This document shows positions 19,600-30,187 of a stretch of 64,000 bases of DNA, piece after piece. A program made the position numbers and the translations under genes. The notes beneath the pieces are model-generated. The model was given only the letters and a program-made list of their open reading frames with translations. It did not search any database and was not told where the DNA came from. Position 1 is the stretch's first letter, and every line of letters starts with the position of its first letter. This DNA comes from Confluentibacter sediminis (GTDB lineage Bacteria; Bacteroidota; Bacteroidia; Flavobacteriales; Flavobacteriaceae), in contig NZ_QKPO01000010.1 in assembly GCF_003258355.1 (NCBI RefSeq), positions 1 to 64,000 on the forward strand, in the 5' to 3' direction.

Positions 19600-20205
19600 A
19601 TGAGAGAGCAAATTATAAATACAGCAGCGGAATTATTTTTAACCCTTGGGTTTAAAAGTGTTACCATGGACGATATAGCTAGTGAAATGGGTATATCTAA
19701 GAAAACCATATATGTCCATTTTGCCAATAAAACAAAACTAGTTGAAGCCGTAACATTTGAGCTTTTTGGTCGTGTATGCGAAGGGATTGATGGTATTTGT
19801 AATACATCAATAAATCCTATAGAGCAATTGTACGATATAAAAATGTTTGTGATGCATCATTTAAAAAATGAAAAGTCATCACCTCAATATCAACTTAAAA
19901 AATATTATCCCCAGATATATGACCTTTTAAGAATTAAGCAGTTTGAAAAAATGCATGGTTCGGTAAAAGAAAGTTTGAAAAAGGGGGTAGATACTCAATT
20001 GTTTAGGTCAAATATCGATATAGATTTTATTTCGAGAATGTACTTTAACGGCATGATGGGAATAAAGGATGATACCATTTTCCCCCAAAATATTTTTAGT
20101 ATGGATTATTTAATGGAAAGCTATTTGGAATATCATTTAAGGGCTATTGTTACCGAAAAAGGCTTACATATATTAAACAAATTTATAACATCAAATCAAT
20201 CATAA
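19600..20205 (+). CDS. TetR/AcrR family transcriptional regulator
   Basis: The 201-residue protein begins with a TetR HTH (about residues 1-48: INTAAELFLTLGFKSVTMDDIA, EMGISKKTIYVHFANKTKLVEA). The C-terminal ligand domain shows no recognised specificity. It is the first gene of an operon with tolC, hlyD and RND genes (3-bp, 21-bp and 9-bp gaps), so it very likely represses this efflux system and itself through the inverted repeat in its promoter. The inducer is unknown. Confidence 0.9.
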   Translation: MREQIINTAAELFLTLGFKSVTMDDIASEMGISKKTIYVHFANKTKLVEAVTFELFGRVCEGIDGICNTSINPIEQLYDIKMFVMHHLKNEKSSPQYQLKKYYPQIYDLLRIKQFEKMHGSVKESLKKGVDTQLFRSNIDIDFISRMYFNGMMGIKDDTIFPQNIFSMDYLMESYLEYHLRAIVTEKGLHILNKFITSNQS

Positions 20206-20208
20206 AAA

Positions 20209-21549
20209 ATGAAGAGAAAACTAATTATAATTTTTAGTTTGTTAATTTCAACCGTAGTCTTAGCTCAGGAAAACAGCTATAGTTTTTCTTTAGAAGAAGC
20301 CATTAATTACGGGTTGGAACATAATAGAACAGTAAAAAATGCAGCTTTAGATATACAAGCTGCAGAAAGACAAAAGTGGGAAACGATAGCGACAGGTTTG
20401 CCTCAGATTAGCGGAAATGCAAGCTATCAGGATTATTTAAAGTTACAAACACAAGTGGTCCCTGCTGAAGCATTTGGAGGCCCTGCTGGAGAGTATGCTG
20501 CTATTAACTTTGGAATAAAACAAACATTTAATGCGTCGGCTACAATAAACCAGTTATTGTTTGATGGTTCGTATTTAGTTGGTTTACAATCTGCCAAAGT
20601 ATTTTTAGAAATATCTAAAAATGCCAAAGAAAAAACCGATTTAGAAGTTAGAAAGTCTATCATTAATGCTTATGGAAATGTGTTGCTTACTAATGAAAGT
20701 GAAAATATTTTACAACGAAATGTCGATGTATTGCAAAGTAATCTTAAAGATATTAAGGCCATTTTTGAAAATGGTTTAGATGAAGAAGAAAGTGTAGAAC
20801 AATTGCAAATAACATTGTCTGGTGTAGAAAGTAATTTGAATAATACAAAACGATTAAAAAAGATAGCATCTCAAATGCTAAATATTGCTTTAGGTATTGA
20901 TGTTAATTCTAATACCAAATTGACAGATAATTTAGAAAGTCTTACGGCACAGCATATTGATTTAGATTTATTAAGTGCTGAAGAATCTATCGATAATAAT
21001 ACAGATTATAAAATTGCTTTAAATGATAAAACATCCAAAGAATTACTTGTAAAACTTGAAAAAAGCAAAGCTTTACCAACATTAAGCACATCGCTGTCTG
21101 GAGGCTATTTGTCCTATAGCGATTCATTTGGTTTTTTTGAAAAAGATCAGCCCTATTATGGATATGGGGTTTTTGGTGTTAATTTGAGCATTCCCATTTT
21201 TAGTTCAGGTTTAAGAAGCGCTTCCACACAACGTGCTAAAATAAATCTTGAGAAATCTCAAGATGATTTAATAGAAACCGAGCAAAAATTAAAACTGGAA
21301 ATAGCGGCTTCCAAAAGCGATTATCAGTTAGCCATCGAAGAATATGAAAACAAAAAGCAAAATTTACAATTGGCAGAACGTATTGAAAGTAAAAACCAAA
21401 CTAAGTTTTTTGAAGGTGTTTCTTCGAGTTTTGATTTAAGGCAAGCACAAATTCAATTATACAGTTCGCAACAAGAATATTTGCAAGCCATGCTTGATGT
21501 TATAAACAAAAAAGCAGTGCTGGAAACCATTTTAAACACAACCAATTAA
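20209..21549 (+). CDS. TolC family outer-membrane efflux protein
   Basis: The 446-residue protein has a signal peptide (ending VVLAQ), then the two alternating OEP repeats with long coiled-coil helices (for example LEVRKSIINAYGNVLLTNESENIL and the C-terminal FFEGVSSSFDLRQAQIQLYSSQQEYLQAM). It forms the outer-membrane channel for the adaptor and RND pump encoded next. Length matches the family. Confidence 0.92.
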   Translation: MKRKLIIIFSLLISTVVLAQENSYSFSLEEAINYGLEHNRTVKNAALDIQAAERQKWETIATGLPQISGNASYQDYLKLQTQVVPAEAFGGPAGEYAAINFGIKQTFNASATINQLLFDGSYLVGLQSAKVFLEISKNAKEKTDLEVRKSIINAYGNVLLTNESENILQRNVDVLQSNLKDIKAIFENGLDEEESVEQLQITLSGVESNLNNTKRLKKIASQMLNIALGIDVNSNTKLTDNLESLTAQHIDLDLLSAEESIDNNTDYKIALNDKTSKELLVKLEKSKALPTLSTSLSGGYLSYSDSFGFFEKDQPYYGYGVFGVNLSIPIFSSGLRSASTQRAKINLEKSQDDLIETEQKLKLEIAASKSDYQLAIEEYENKKQNLQLAERIESKNQTKFFEGVSSSFDLRQAQIQLYSSQQEYLQAMLDVINKKAVLETILNTTN

Positions 21550-21570
21550 TCAACAAACAAAAACAGTATC

Positions 21571-22731
21571 ATGAAACATATCATATATATAATATTATTT
21601 TCCTTAATAATTACTTCTTGTGGAAATAAAAATGAAACGGTAGCAGATGTCATCGCCACCAATGATGAGGTTAAAATTAAATCTAAAAGAGAAGCCTTGG
21701 TGAATCAACAGCATGAATTGGCTCAAGAAATAAAATTGCTTGACGATAAGATCCATGAATTAGATCCAGAAAAAAACTTGCCTTTGGTGACTACTTTTAC
21801 TTCTAAATCAGAACTTTTTGATCATTATCTAGAATTACAAGGAAATGTTGATACAAAACAAAACATTGTAATTTATCCAGAAACGCAAGGTATTTTAAAT
21901 AGGGTTTATGTGAAAGAGGGGGATAAAGTAACAAAAGGTCAATTATTAGCTACTATTGATGATGGTGGATTGAGCCAACAATTAGCGCAACTTCAAATTC
22001 AATCAGAACTTGCAAAGACAACGTTTGAACGTCAAAAACGTTTGTGGGACCAAAAAATAGGTAGTGAGATACAGTATTTACAAGCTAAATCGAGTTACGA
22101 GGCGCAACAACAAACAGTAAATCAGTTAAAAAGCCAGCTTGCTAAAAACTCTTTAAGATCACCATTTTCTGGAATTGTAGATGATGTGATGATAGAACAA
22201 GGAAGCGTCGTTGCATCGCAATCACCAATCATGCGTATGGTTAATTTGGACGACATGTATATTGAAACCGATGTGCCAGAAAGCTATATAAGAGATGTTG
22301 TAGTTGGTAAAGATGTGCAAATTGAATTCCCTGTATTAAATAAAATTATAAAAGGTAAAATTAGACAAGCTAGTAATTATATCAATCCAGCCAATAGAAC
22401 ATTTAAAATTGAAGTAGCAGTTCCCAATGAAGATAAATCCATTAAACCAAATCTTACGGCAAGGCTTAAAATAAATGATTACACAAATTCAAAAGCCATC
22501 CTTATTCCGCAAAATATTATTTCTGAAAACGCTAATGGCGAACAATATATCTATGTTGTAAAAGATAAAAAATCCAACAACGCCATTGCCAACAGAGTTA
22601 TTATAAAAACAGGCAAAACACAAGGAGATATTATTGAAGTGTTAAGTGGAATTGATGATGATACAGAAATTATTAAAGAAGGAGCCAGAAGTGTTAAAGA
22701 TGGACAAACCGTTAAAATCACCAATCAATAA
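21571..22731 (+). CDS. RND efflux periplasmic adaptor lipoprotein (HlyD/MFP family)
   Basis: A lipobox (ITSCGNKN, Cys at about residue 17) anchors this 386-residue protein. An N-terminal helix is followed by a barrel-sandwich lipoyl-like domain (LNRVYVKEGDKVTKGQLLATID and LRSPFSGIVDDVMIEQGSVV), a helical hairpin between them, and a C-terminal beta-barrel with the IKPNLTARL motif. It links the inner-membrane pump to TolC. Confidence 0.92.
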   Translation: MKHIIYIILFSLIITSCGNKNETVADVIATNDEVKIKSKREALVNQQHELAQEIKLLDDKIHELDPEKNLPLVTTFTSKSELFDHYLELQGNVDTKQNIVIYPETQGILNRVYVKEGDKVTKGQLLATIDDGGLSQQLAQLQIQSELAKTTFERQKRLWDQKIGSEIQYLQAKSSYEAQQQTVNQLKSQLAKNSLRSPFSGIVDDVMIEQGSVVASQSPIMRMVNLDDMYIETDVPESYIRDVVVGKDVQIEFPVLNKIIKGKIRQASNYINPANRTFKIEVAVPNEDKSIKPNLTARLKINDYTNSKAILIPQNIISENANGEQYIYVVKDKKSNNAIANRVIIKTGKTQGDIIEVLSGIDDDTEIIKEGARSVKDGQTVKITNQ

Positions 22732-22740
22732 ACCAGCGTT

Positions 22741-25700
22741 ATGAGCAAACAAAAAAAACAGGTTGATAAAGAATTTAAATTGTCCTCGTGGGCCATACAT
22801 AATAAAACCACGATGTATGTGGTCATATTAATTATTTTGTTTTTAGGGGCATCGGCATATTTTAGTATGCCCAGAGAAAATTTCCCAGAAATACATGAAA
22901 CAAAAATATATGTGAGTTCTATTTTTCCAGGAAATACTGCTGAAGATATTGAAAAGTTAATTACAGATCCTTTAGAGGAGAAATTAAAAACTGTTAGTAA
23001 TGTAAAGGAGATAACCTCAACGTCGCAAGAAGATTATTCTATGATTGTTGTGGAATTTGATGAAGATATTTCTGTCGAACAAGCAAGACAAAAAGTAGAA
23101 GACGAAATAAGTACAGAAACTTCCAGTGAAGATTGGCCAACATTTAATAATGCCAAAGTAGAGCCAAATGTGTTCGAACTAAGCCTCTCTGAAGAGGTGC
23201 CTATTCTTAATATTAATATTTCTGGTGATTATCCTATCGATAAATTAAAAGATTACGGCGAATATCTTCAGGATGAGATTGAAGGTTTAATGGAAATTAA
23301 AAAAGTAGATATTCGCGGTGCCCAAGAAAAGGAAGTTGAGGTTGCGGTAGATATTTACAAAATGATGGCTTCCCAAGTAAGTTTTGATGATATTATTGGT
23401 GCTATAAGTAATGGGAACATGACCATGTCTGCGGGGAATCTAATTGCAAGTGGACAACGAAGAACTGTAAGAATTGTTGGGGAAATAGAAAATCCAAAAC
23501 AGCTGGAAAATTTTGTAGTAAAATCTGAAAACGGAAATCCTATTTATTTAACAGATGTTGCAACAGTAAGTTTTAAAGATAAAGATAAAACTACCTATGC
23601 TAGAGAATATGATGCCTCTATGGGTAAAGGGTCTCAGGTAGTTATGCTCGATGTTAAAAAACGTTCTGGGAAAAATATGGTGGAAGCCATTGAGCAAATT
23701 GATAAAATAGTTGCCGATGCGAAGGCTAATGTGTTTCCTTCGAACTTGAAAGTAACGATAACCAATGACCAATCATCTAAAACATTAGGGCAGGTTGACG
23801 ATTTAGTGAATAATATTATTTTTGGTATCATACTCGTTGTTGGGGTTTTAATGTTCTTTTTAGGATTTAAAAATGCCTTATTTGTTGGGTTTGCCATCCC
23901 CATGTCCATGTTTATGTCTTTAATGATATTAAATGGTTTGGGCTATACCATGAATACCATGATTCTTTTTGGATTGATTATGGGACTTGGGATGTTAGTA
24001 GACAATGGTATAGTGGTTGTTGAAAACGTATATCGCTTGATGGAAGACGAAGGCATGAGCCGAGTGGAAGCTGCTAAGAAAGGTATTGGGGAAATCGCTT
24101 ATCCCATTATCATTTCAACAGCAACAACGGTGGCCGCATTTATTCCATTAGGGCTTTGGCCGGGCCTTATGGGTCAATTCATGATTTATTTTCCAATTAC
24201 ATTATCGGTCGTTTTAGGATCCTCATTAATTGTTGCCATATTTTTCAATTCCGTATTGGTATCTCAATTTATGACGACAGAAGATAAGGATATGCCAAAA
24301 GACCGTATCATAAAAATAACCTCAATAATTTCAATTATAGGGATTATCATTTTAATTATTGGTGGTGCATATAGAGGATTGGGAAGTGTTATGATTTTTA
24401 CAGCTATCATGCTATGGGTTTATAGATTGATATTAAGAAAAATGGCAAATAATTTTCAAGCCAAAACCTTAGTGAAATTAGAAAATTTATACGAAAAAAC
24501 CTTGAGGACATCTTTGAGTGGGAAACGTACCTATATGATATCTATTGGTACTGTAATATTGTTATTTCTTTCAATGGCGGCCTTTGTAGTATCGCTTGCG
24601 ACACAAAGAACAAAGGTGGAGTTCTTTCCAGATAATAAACCAAACCAAATTGTAGTATATGTAGAATATCCCGAAGGCACCGATATTAAAAAAACCAACG
24701 AAATCACTAAAGAAATAGAAAACAAAGTCTATGCAGTGATTAATGATGGCATGTATATGGATGGAAATAAAAATTTCATGGTAGAAAGTGCTGTTTCCCA
24801 AGTAGGTGAAGGTGCAGGAAATCCTGAAACTGATGGTGGTTCGGCTGCGGAAATGCCCCATAAAGGAAAAATAACAGTTTCTATGCGGGAGTATAAATTT
24901 CGCAATGGTAAAGACAGTGAATTGATGCGTCAAAAAGTACAAAAAGCTTTGGTGGGGGTATATCCAGGAGTTTTAATTTCTGTGGAAAAAGACCTTGCGG
25001 GGCCTCCAACAGGTCCCCCAATTAATATTGAATTAGAAGGAGATGACTATTCCGACTTAATTGCAAAAGCTGAACAAATGCGTGATTTCATCAATTCTAG
25101 AAATATAGGAGGCATTGATGAATTAAAAATCGATGTCAATAAAGATAAACCGAATATGCAGGTGCTTGTTGATAGAGAAAAGGCAGGTGAATTAGGTGTT
25201 AGTAGTGGACAAGTTGGCCAACAACTAAGAAGTTCTGTTTTTGGAGCCAAAGCAGGTATTTATAAGGAAGATGGCGATGATTATGATATCTACGTACGTT
25301 TTAACGAAGAAAACAGATATAATAAAAGTGCGCTTTTTAATCAAAAAATCACTTTTAGAGATATGGCTTCTGGACAGATAAGAGAAATACCTATTTCTAC
25401 AGTTGCAAGCCAAACAAATAATTCGGGATATAGTGCTATTAAACATCGCGACGTTAATCGTGTTGTAACTCTTTATTCTGCATTATCACCTGGTTATACC
25501 GACGCCCGTGCTGTGGTACAGCAAATTCAAAATGAAATGAAAAATTTTGAAGAGTTACCAAGTACTATTAAGATAGATTATACGGGGCAAATTGAAGAAC
25601 AAGAAAAACAACAGGCGTTTTTAATGAGTGCCTTTTTTAAAGGGTTGGCTTTAATTTTCTTTATTCTTATTTTCCAATTCAATTCAGTTTCTAAGCCAGC

Positions 25701-26253
25701 TATTATCATGTCGGCTGTTTTCTTAAGTTTCATTGGTGTTTTTGGAGGGATTGTGATTACGGGAGCTCCCTTTGTTATCATGATGACTATGATGGGGATT
25801 ATTTCCCTAGCTGGTATCGTGGTAAATAATGGTGTGGTTCTGCTCGATTATGCACAATTGCTAATAGATAGAAAAAAATATGAATTAGGTTTAGACGATG
25901 ATGAGTATTTAGAAACAAGCGATTTGTTTAATTGTATTGTTACTGCTGGTAAAGCACGTTTACGTCCTGTATTGTTAACGGCTATTACAACTATTTTAGG
26001 ATTGATTCCGTTAGCTACAGGTTTAAACATTAATTTTTTCACATTATTCAGTGAGTTTAATCCACACATTTACTTTGGTGGTGATAATGTTATTTTCTGG
26101 GGGCCTTTAGCTTGGACTGTTATTTATGGGCTCTTTATAGCAACATTCTTAACTCTAGTTGTGGTACCCATATTGTTTTATTTAGTAACCTTATTCAAAA
26201 TGTGGTTAAAAAGTAAAACAAGTTCAACAGAGGTTAAAGTTCAGGAAGTATAA
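22741..26253 (+). CDS. RND efflux transporter permease
   Basis: The 1170-residue protein has the RND plan: a first helix (about 22-42), a large porter loop, helices 2-6, a second loop, and helices 8-12. The TM4 proton-relay motif reads GLGMLVDNGIVVVENVYR, retaining the first Asp with Asn in the second position, as in several non-AcrB RND groups. The second half shows GIISLAGIVVNNGVVLLDYAQ. It is longer than AcrB (1049), mainly by an extra segment between TM6 and the second helix set. Substrate unknown. Followed by a terminator. Confidence 0.92.
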   Translation: MSKQKKQVDKEFKLSSWAIHNKTTMYVVILIILFLGASAYFSMPRENFPEIHETKIYVSSIFPGNTAEDIEKLITDPLEEKLKTVSNVKEITSTSQEDYSMIVVEFDEDISVEQARQKVEDEISTETSSEDWPTFNNAKVEPNVFELSLSEEVPILNINISGDYPIDKLKDYGEYLQDEIEGLMEIKKVDIRGAQEKEVEVAVDIYKMMASQVSFDDIIGAISNGNMTMSAGNLIASGQRRTVRIVGEIENPKQLENFVVKSENGNPIYLTDVATVSFKDKDKTTYAREYDASMGKGSQVVMLDVKKRSGKNMVEAIEQIDKIVADAKANVFPSNLKVTITNDQSSKTLGQVDDLVNNIIFGIILVVGVLMFFLGFKNALFVGFAIPMSMFMSLMILNGLGYTMNTMILFGLIMGLGMLVDNGIVVVENVYRLMEDEGMSRVEAAKKGIGEIAYPIIISTATTVAAFIPLGLWPGLMGQFMIYFPITLSVVLGSSLIVAIFFNSVLVSQFMTTEDKDMPKDRIIKITSIISIIGIIILIIGGAYRGLGSVMIFTAIMLWVYRLILRKMANNFQAKTLVKLENLYEKTLRTSLSGKRTYMISIGTVILLFLSMAAFVVSLATQRTKVEFFPDNKPNQIVVYVEYPEGTDIKKTNEITKEIENKVYAVINDGMYMDGNKNFMVESAVSQVGEGAGNPETDGGSAAEMPHKGKITVSMREYKFRNGKDSELMRQKVQKALVGVYPGVLISVEKDLAGPPTGPPINIELEGDDYSDLIAKAEQMRDFINSRNIGGIDELKIDVNKDKPNMQVLVDREKAGELGVSSGQVGQQLRSSVFGAKAGIYKEDGDDYDIYVRFNEENRYNKSALFNQKITFRDMASGQIREIPISTVASQTNNSGYSAIKHRDVNRVVTLYSALSPGYTDARAVVQQIQNEMKNFEELPSTIKIDYTGQIEEQEKQQAFLMSAFFKGLALIFFILIFQFNSVSKPAIIMSAVFLSFIGVFGGIVITGAPFVIMMTMMGIISLAGIVVNNGVVLLDYAQLLIDRKKYELGLDDDEYLETSDLFNCIVTAGKARLRPVLLTAITTILGLIPLATGLNINFFTLFSEFNPHIYFGGDNVIFWGPLAWTVIYGLFIATFLTLVVVPILFYLVTLFKMWLKSKTSSTEVKVQEV

Positions 26254-26282
26254 AAAATCTTCAAATCTGATTAAAGTAAAAC

Positions 26283-26310
26283 CCTCAAAATACTTTGAGG
26301 TTTTTTTTAT
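26283..26310 (+). terminator. Terminator of the efflux operon
   Basis: CCTCAAA (26283-26289) pairs with TTTGAGG (26294-26300), followed by a run of eight T. Confidence 0.8.
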
Positions 26311-26339
26311 TTGATAATCACATAACTTGCGTAAATTTG
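26311..26339 (+). promoter_or_regulatory. aspS promoter
   Basis: TTG (26311-26313), 18 bp, TAAATTTG (26332-26339) match the Bacteroidota -33/-7 consensus. It starts right after the efflux operon terminator and lies 18 bp before the aspS ATG, which also excludes the longer N-terminal reading from 26295. Confidence 0.65.
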
Positions 26340-26357
26340 CACTTCAATTTTCAAATT

Positions 26358-28112
26358 ATGTACAGAAGTCATAATTGTGGCGAATTAAGGGCTACAAATA
26401 TAAATGAGGAAGTAACGCTTTCCGGTTGGGTTCAAAAATCTAGAGACAAAGGTTTTATTGTTTGGGTAGATTTACGCGATCGTTATGGGATTACACAATT
26501 AGTGTTTGATGAAGAACGTACATCAAAGGAAATGATGACTCAAGCTCAAAATTTGGGGCGTGAGTTTGTTATTCAAGTTAAAGGAACTGTAATTGAACGT
26601 GCTTCAAAAAATGCCAATATTCCAACGGGCGATATTGAAATATTGGTTTCAGAATTAACCATATTGAATGAAGCATTATTGCCTCCGTTTACCATTGAAG
26701 ATAAAACAGATGGCGGTGAAGAGTTACGAATGAAATATCGTTACTTAGATATTCGTCGCAATCCTGTAAAAAACAGTTTGATATTTAGAGCAAAAGTGGC
26801 TCACGAGGTTCGTAATTATTTGTCTAAAGAAGGGTTTATTGAAGTAGAAACTCCCTATTTAATAAAATCGACACCAGAAGGCGCGCGCGATTTTGTGGTG
26901 CCAAGTAGGATGAACGAAGGGCAGTTTTATGCTTTGCCGCAATCACCTCAAACGTTCAAACAGTTGTTAATGGTCGGTGGTATGGATAAGTATTTTCAAC
27001 TTGTAAAATGCTTTAGAGATGAAGATTTGCGTGCCGACAGACAACCAGAATTCACACAAATAGATTGTGAAATGGCATTTGTTGAGCAAGAGGATATTTT
27101 AAATGTTTTTGAAGGATTAACACGTCATTTGCTTAAAGAAGTTAATGGTGTTGAGGTTAAAGAATTCCCTAGGATATTGTACGAGGATGCCATGCGTTTA
27201 TATGGAAATGACAAACCAGATATTCGTTTTGGGATGCAGTTTGGTGAGTTGAATGAGGTCGCTCAACATAAAGATTTTGGAGTTTTTAATAATGCAGAAT
27301 TGGTTGTTGGTATTGCTGTTCCTAGTGGAAATACTTATACTAGAAAAGAAATAGATCAATTGATTGATTGGGTGAAGCGCCCACAAATTGGTGCTTTAGG
27401 AATGGTGTATTGCCGTTGTAATGAAGATGGTACTTTTAAATCTTCTGTCGATAAATTTTATGATGAAACCGATTTAGCAAAATGGGCTGAAATTACTGGA
27501 GCCAAGGCAGGTGATTTAATGTGTATACTTTCAGGAGATAAAAATAAGGTAAGAGCACAATTAAGCGCCTTGCGTATGGAGTTGGCTGAGCGTTTAGGGT
27601 TACGTAAACCAAATGAGTTTGCACCGCTTTGGGTATTAGATTTTCCATTGTTAGAATGGGATGAAGAGACTGGTCGTTACCATGCCATGCACCATCCGTT
27701 TACATCACCAAAACCTGGGCAAATAGAATTATTGAAAACCAATCCTGGTGATGTAAAAGCAAACGCTTACGATTTGGTTCTTAACGGAAATGAAATAGGA
27801 GGAGGATCGATTAGAATTCATGATAAAGCAACACAATCTTTAATGTTCGATTATCTAGGGTTTACCCCAGAAGAAGCTAAAGCTCAATTTGGCTTTTTAA
27901 TGGAAGCCTTTCAATATGGAGCACCTCCACATGGTGGTTTGGCTTTTGGATTGGATAGATTAGTAGCTATTTTAGGAGGACAAGAAACCATTCGTGATTT
28001 TATCGCATTTCCGAAAAACAATGCGGGCCGCGATGTCATGATTGACGCACCGGCACCCATAGACGATAAACAATTAGAAGAACTAAGTTTAAAGCTTAAT
28101 TTAAAAAAATAA
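26358..28112 (+). CDS. aspS: Aspartate--tRNA ligase
   Basis: The 584-residue class II synthetase has an N-terminal OB-fold anticodon-binding domain ([12 protein letters not shown] ... [14 protein letters not shown]), motif 1 near [21 protein letters not shown], motif 2 ([19 protein letters not shown]), a GAD insertion domain (about 280-420) typical of bacterial AspRS, and motif 3 ([13 protein letters not shown]). The ATG at 26358 gives the conventional start; the longer reading begins inside the upstream terminator and is rejected. Monocistronic. Confidence 0.95.
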   Translation: MYRSHNCGELRATNINEEVTLSGWVQKSRDKGFIVWVDLRDRYGITQLVFDEERTSKEMMTQAQNLGREFVIQVKGTVIERASKNANIPTGDIEILVSELTILNEALLPPFTIEDKTDGGEELRMKYRYLDIRRNPVKNSLIFRAKVAHEVRNYLSKEGFIEVETPYLIKSTPEGARDFVVPSRMNEGQFYALPQSPQTFKQLLMVGGMDKYFQLVKCFRDEDLRADRQPEFTQIDCEMAFVEQEDILNVFEGLTRHLLKEVNGVEVKEFPRILYEDAMRLYGNDKPDIRFGMQFGELNEVAQHKDFGVFNNAELVVGIAVPSGNTYTRKEIDQLIDWVKRPQIGALGMVYCRCNEDGTFKSSVDKFYDETDLAKWAEITGAKAGDLMCILSGDKNKVRAQLSALRMELAERLGLRKPNEFAPLWVLDFPLLEWDEETGRYHAMHHPFTSPKPGQIELLKTNPGDVKANAYDLVLNGNEIGGGSIRIHDKATQSLMFDYLGFTPEEAKAQFGFLMEAFQYGAPPHGGLAFGLDRLVAILGGQETIRDFIAFPKNNAGRDVMIDAPAPIDDKQLEELSLKLNLKK

Positions 28113-28116
28113 TACC

Positions 28117-28142
28117 AATCCTGCATAAAGCAGGATTTTTTA
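28117..28142 (+). terminator. Terminator of aspS
   Basis: AATCCTGC (28117-28124) pairs with GCAGGATT (28130-28137), then a T run. Confidence 0.8.
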
Positions 28143-28154
28143 GTAGATTTAATT

Positions 28155-29942
28155 ATGCCTAAAGAAACGATATTAAAACACATACTTATTTGGAGAGCCA
28201 AACACATCACCCATAGACAGTTTGTATATATCTTAAGTATTGTTGTTGGGTTTACTTCTGGTTTAGGGGCTGTGGTGTTAAAAAATCTTACGCACTTTTT
28301 TCAACATTTTTTAGAAGGTAATTTGGTAAAAGATTACCACCATGCTTTTTATTTCATATTCCCTATTATTGGTCTCACATTCGTGTATCTTATTATGAAA
28401 TATGTGATAAGAAACAAAGTAAGCCATGGTATCCCATCTACCTTATACGCTATTTCTAAACGGAAAGGTATCATGAAACAATACCAAATGTTTGGTTCTA
28501 TTTTAACGGCACCACTAACAGTAGGTTTTGGTGGCTCTGTTGGTTTAGAAGGTCCAACAGTAGCAACGGGTGCAGCTATTGGTTCAAACATTTCCAGAAT
28601 GTTTCATATGAACCAAACCACTCGAAGTTTACTCATTGGTTGTGCAGCGGCAGGTGCTATGTCTTCTATTTTTAAAGCACCAATTGCAGCTATTATTTTT
28701 GCAATTGAAGTATTTAGTTTAGATCTTACTATTGCATCGATGTTACCATTATTATTAGCGTCGCTTTCAGCTATATTAACCTCTTATTTTTTCTTTGGGG
28801 ATGATATATTGCTGCCCTTTAAAATTGAAGACAAGTTTGTCATTGAAGACGCTCCTTTTTATATTGTATTAGGAGTGGTTGCTGCATTTACGTCTATATA
28901 TTTTACTCAGGTATACGATCGCATTCATAAGTTTTTCGATAAAATTAATTCTCCAATAAAACGGTTGGTTATTGGTGGTGCAGTTTTAGGTGTTTTAATA
29001 TTTTTTATACCACCGCTCTATGGAGAAGGGTTTGAGGTTATAAATAATTTAATTGCCGGAAACCCAGAGAAAGCCTTAGAAAATAATTTTTTGCAAATGG
29101 ATTTAACCAATATATGGGTGGTTGTTAGTCTTTTAACGGGTTTAATTTTCTTTAAAATTATAGCTAGCTCTCTAACTTTTGGAGCTGGAGGTGTTGGTGG
29201 TATTTTTGCGCCAACGCTGTTTATGGGTAGTATTATGGGAAACTGTTTGGCTAAAATTATTAATTATAGTGGTTTTGTAAACACACCAGTTTCCGAAAGT
29301 AATTTTACATTGGTAGGTATGGCGGGTGTATTGGCAGGTGTTTTGCATGCACCATTAACAGCGATCTTCTTAATAGCAGAGCTAACAAGTGGGTATGAAT
29401 TGTTTATTCCTTTAATGCTCACGGCTACTATTTCATTTAGTATCACAAAACATTTTAGTCCGCATTCCGTTTATAATATGGAACTTGGGAGAAAAGGGGA
29501 ACTCATCACACATGATAAAGATCATGCGGTGTTAACCTTAATGGACATTGATAAAGTTATAGAAACCAATTTTGTTCCTATTACAATAAAAATGAATTTA
29601 GGACAAATGGTTCATGAAGCTGTTGTGAAATCTACCCGAAATATTTTCCCAGTAGTTGATCCAATTTCAGGAATATTAAAAGGGATTATTCTCTTAGATG
29701 ATTTACGTCCAATTATGTTCGATCAATCATTATATTCTGAAATTAAAGCTATAGATGTGATGCAACCACCCCCAGAAGTTATAGATATAGATAATGATAA
29801 AATGACCGACATTATGAAAAAATTCCAAGACAGTAGCGCATGGAATTTACCTGTGGTGAAAAACGATATATATATGGGTTTCATTTCGAAATCCAAACTA
29901 TTGACAGCATACAGAAGACAACTTATTAATTTCACTAAGTAA
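28155..29942 (+). CDS. ClC family chloride channel/transporter with CBS domains
   Basis: The 595-residue protein has about ten membrane helices with ClC signatures: GGSVGLEGPTVATGAAIGS (selectivity filter and gating glutamate in GLEGP) and GAGGVGGIFAPTLFMGS. Two CBS domains occupy the C-terminus (about residues 455-590: VPITIKMNLGQMVHEAV, FPVVDPISGILKGIILLDDL, and a second copy). The CBS pair suggests control by adenine nucleotides. Whether it is a channel or an H+/Cl- antiporter is not decided by what I can read. Confidence 0.9.
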   Translation: MPKETILKHILIWRAKHITHRQFVYILSIVVGFTSGLGAVVLKNLTHFFQHFLEGNLVKDYHHAFYFIFPIIGLTFVYLIMKYVIRNKVSHGIPSTLYAISKRKGIMKQYQMFGSILTAPLTVGFGGSVGLEGPTVATGAAIGSNISRMFHMNQTTRSLLIGCAAAGAMSSIFKAPIAAIIFAIEVFSLDLTIASMLPLLLASLSAILTSYFFFGDDILLPFKIEDKFVIEDAPFYIVLGVVAAFTSIYFTQVYDRIHKFFDKINSPIKRLVIGGAVLGVLIFFIPPLYGEGFEVINNLIAGNPEKALENNFLQMDLTNIWVVVSLLTGLIFFKIIASSLTFGAGGVGGIFAPTLFMGSIMGNCLAKIINYSGFVNTPVSESNFTLVGMAGVLAGVLHAPLTAIFLIAELTSGYELFIPLMLTATISFSITKHFSPHSVYNMELGRKGELITHDKDHAVLTLMDIDKVIETNFVPITIKMNLGQMVHEAVVKSTRNIFPVVDPISGILKGIILLDDLRPIMFDQSLYSEIKAIDVMQPPPEVIDIDNDKMTDIMKKFQDSSAWNLPVVKNDIYMGFISKSKLLTAYRRQLINFTK

Positions 29943-29943
29943 C

Positions 29944-30180
29944 ATGAAATACATCATTATTTTTCTATTTATTGCTGCATTAGGAAGCATCCTAACAGGC
30001 TATTTTATAGAATCCATGTATTCACAGAAACTTATAGGATTTGGAGTTTCTGGATTATTCCTTATTGCATTTCCTTTATTTGCTTATTACAGATGGAAAG
30101 ACAAAGACATCAAAGATTACATGCTGACTAAAGAAAATCTTGATAAAATGCGTGATAGACAAGAAAAAGGAAAGTATTAG
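29944..30180 (+). CDS. Small two-helix membrane protein after the ClC gene
   Basis: A 78-residue protein with two hydrophobic segments (about 2-20 and 32-50) and a charged C-terminal tail (YYRWKDKDIKDYMLTKENLDKMRDRQEKGKY). The ATG is 1 bp after the ClC stop, so the two are in one operon and possibly functionally linked. No family recognised. Its end is 7 bp from the convergent tadA stop. Confidence 0.6.
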   Translation: MKYIIIFLFIAALGSILTGYFIESMYSQKLIGFGVSGLFLIAFPLFAYYRWKDKDIKDYMLTKENLDKMRDRQEKGKY

Positions 30181-30187
30181 AAGTAAA

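Noticed and set aside
26295-26357. Extended N-terminus of aspS
   Set aside because: It begins in the efflux terminator stem and precedes the promoter element at 26332-26339.
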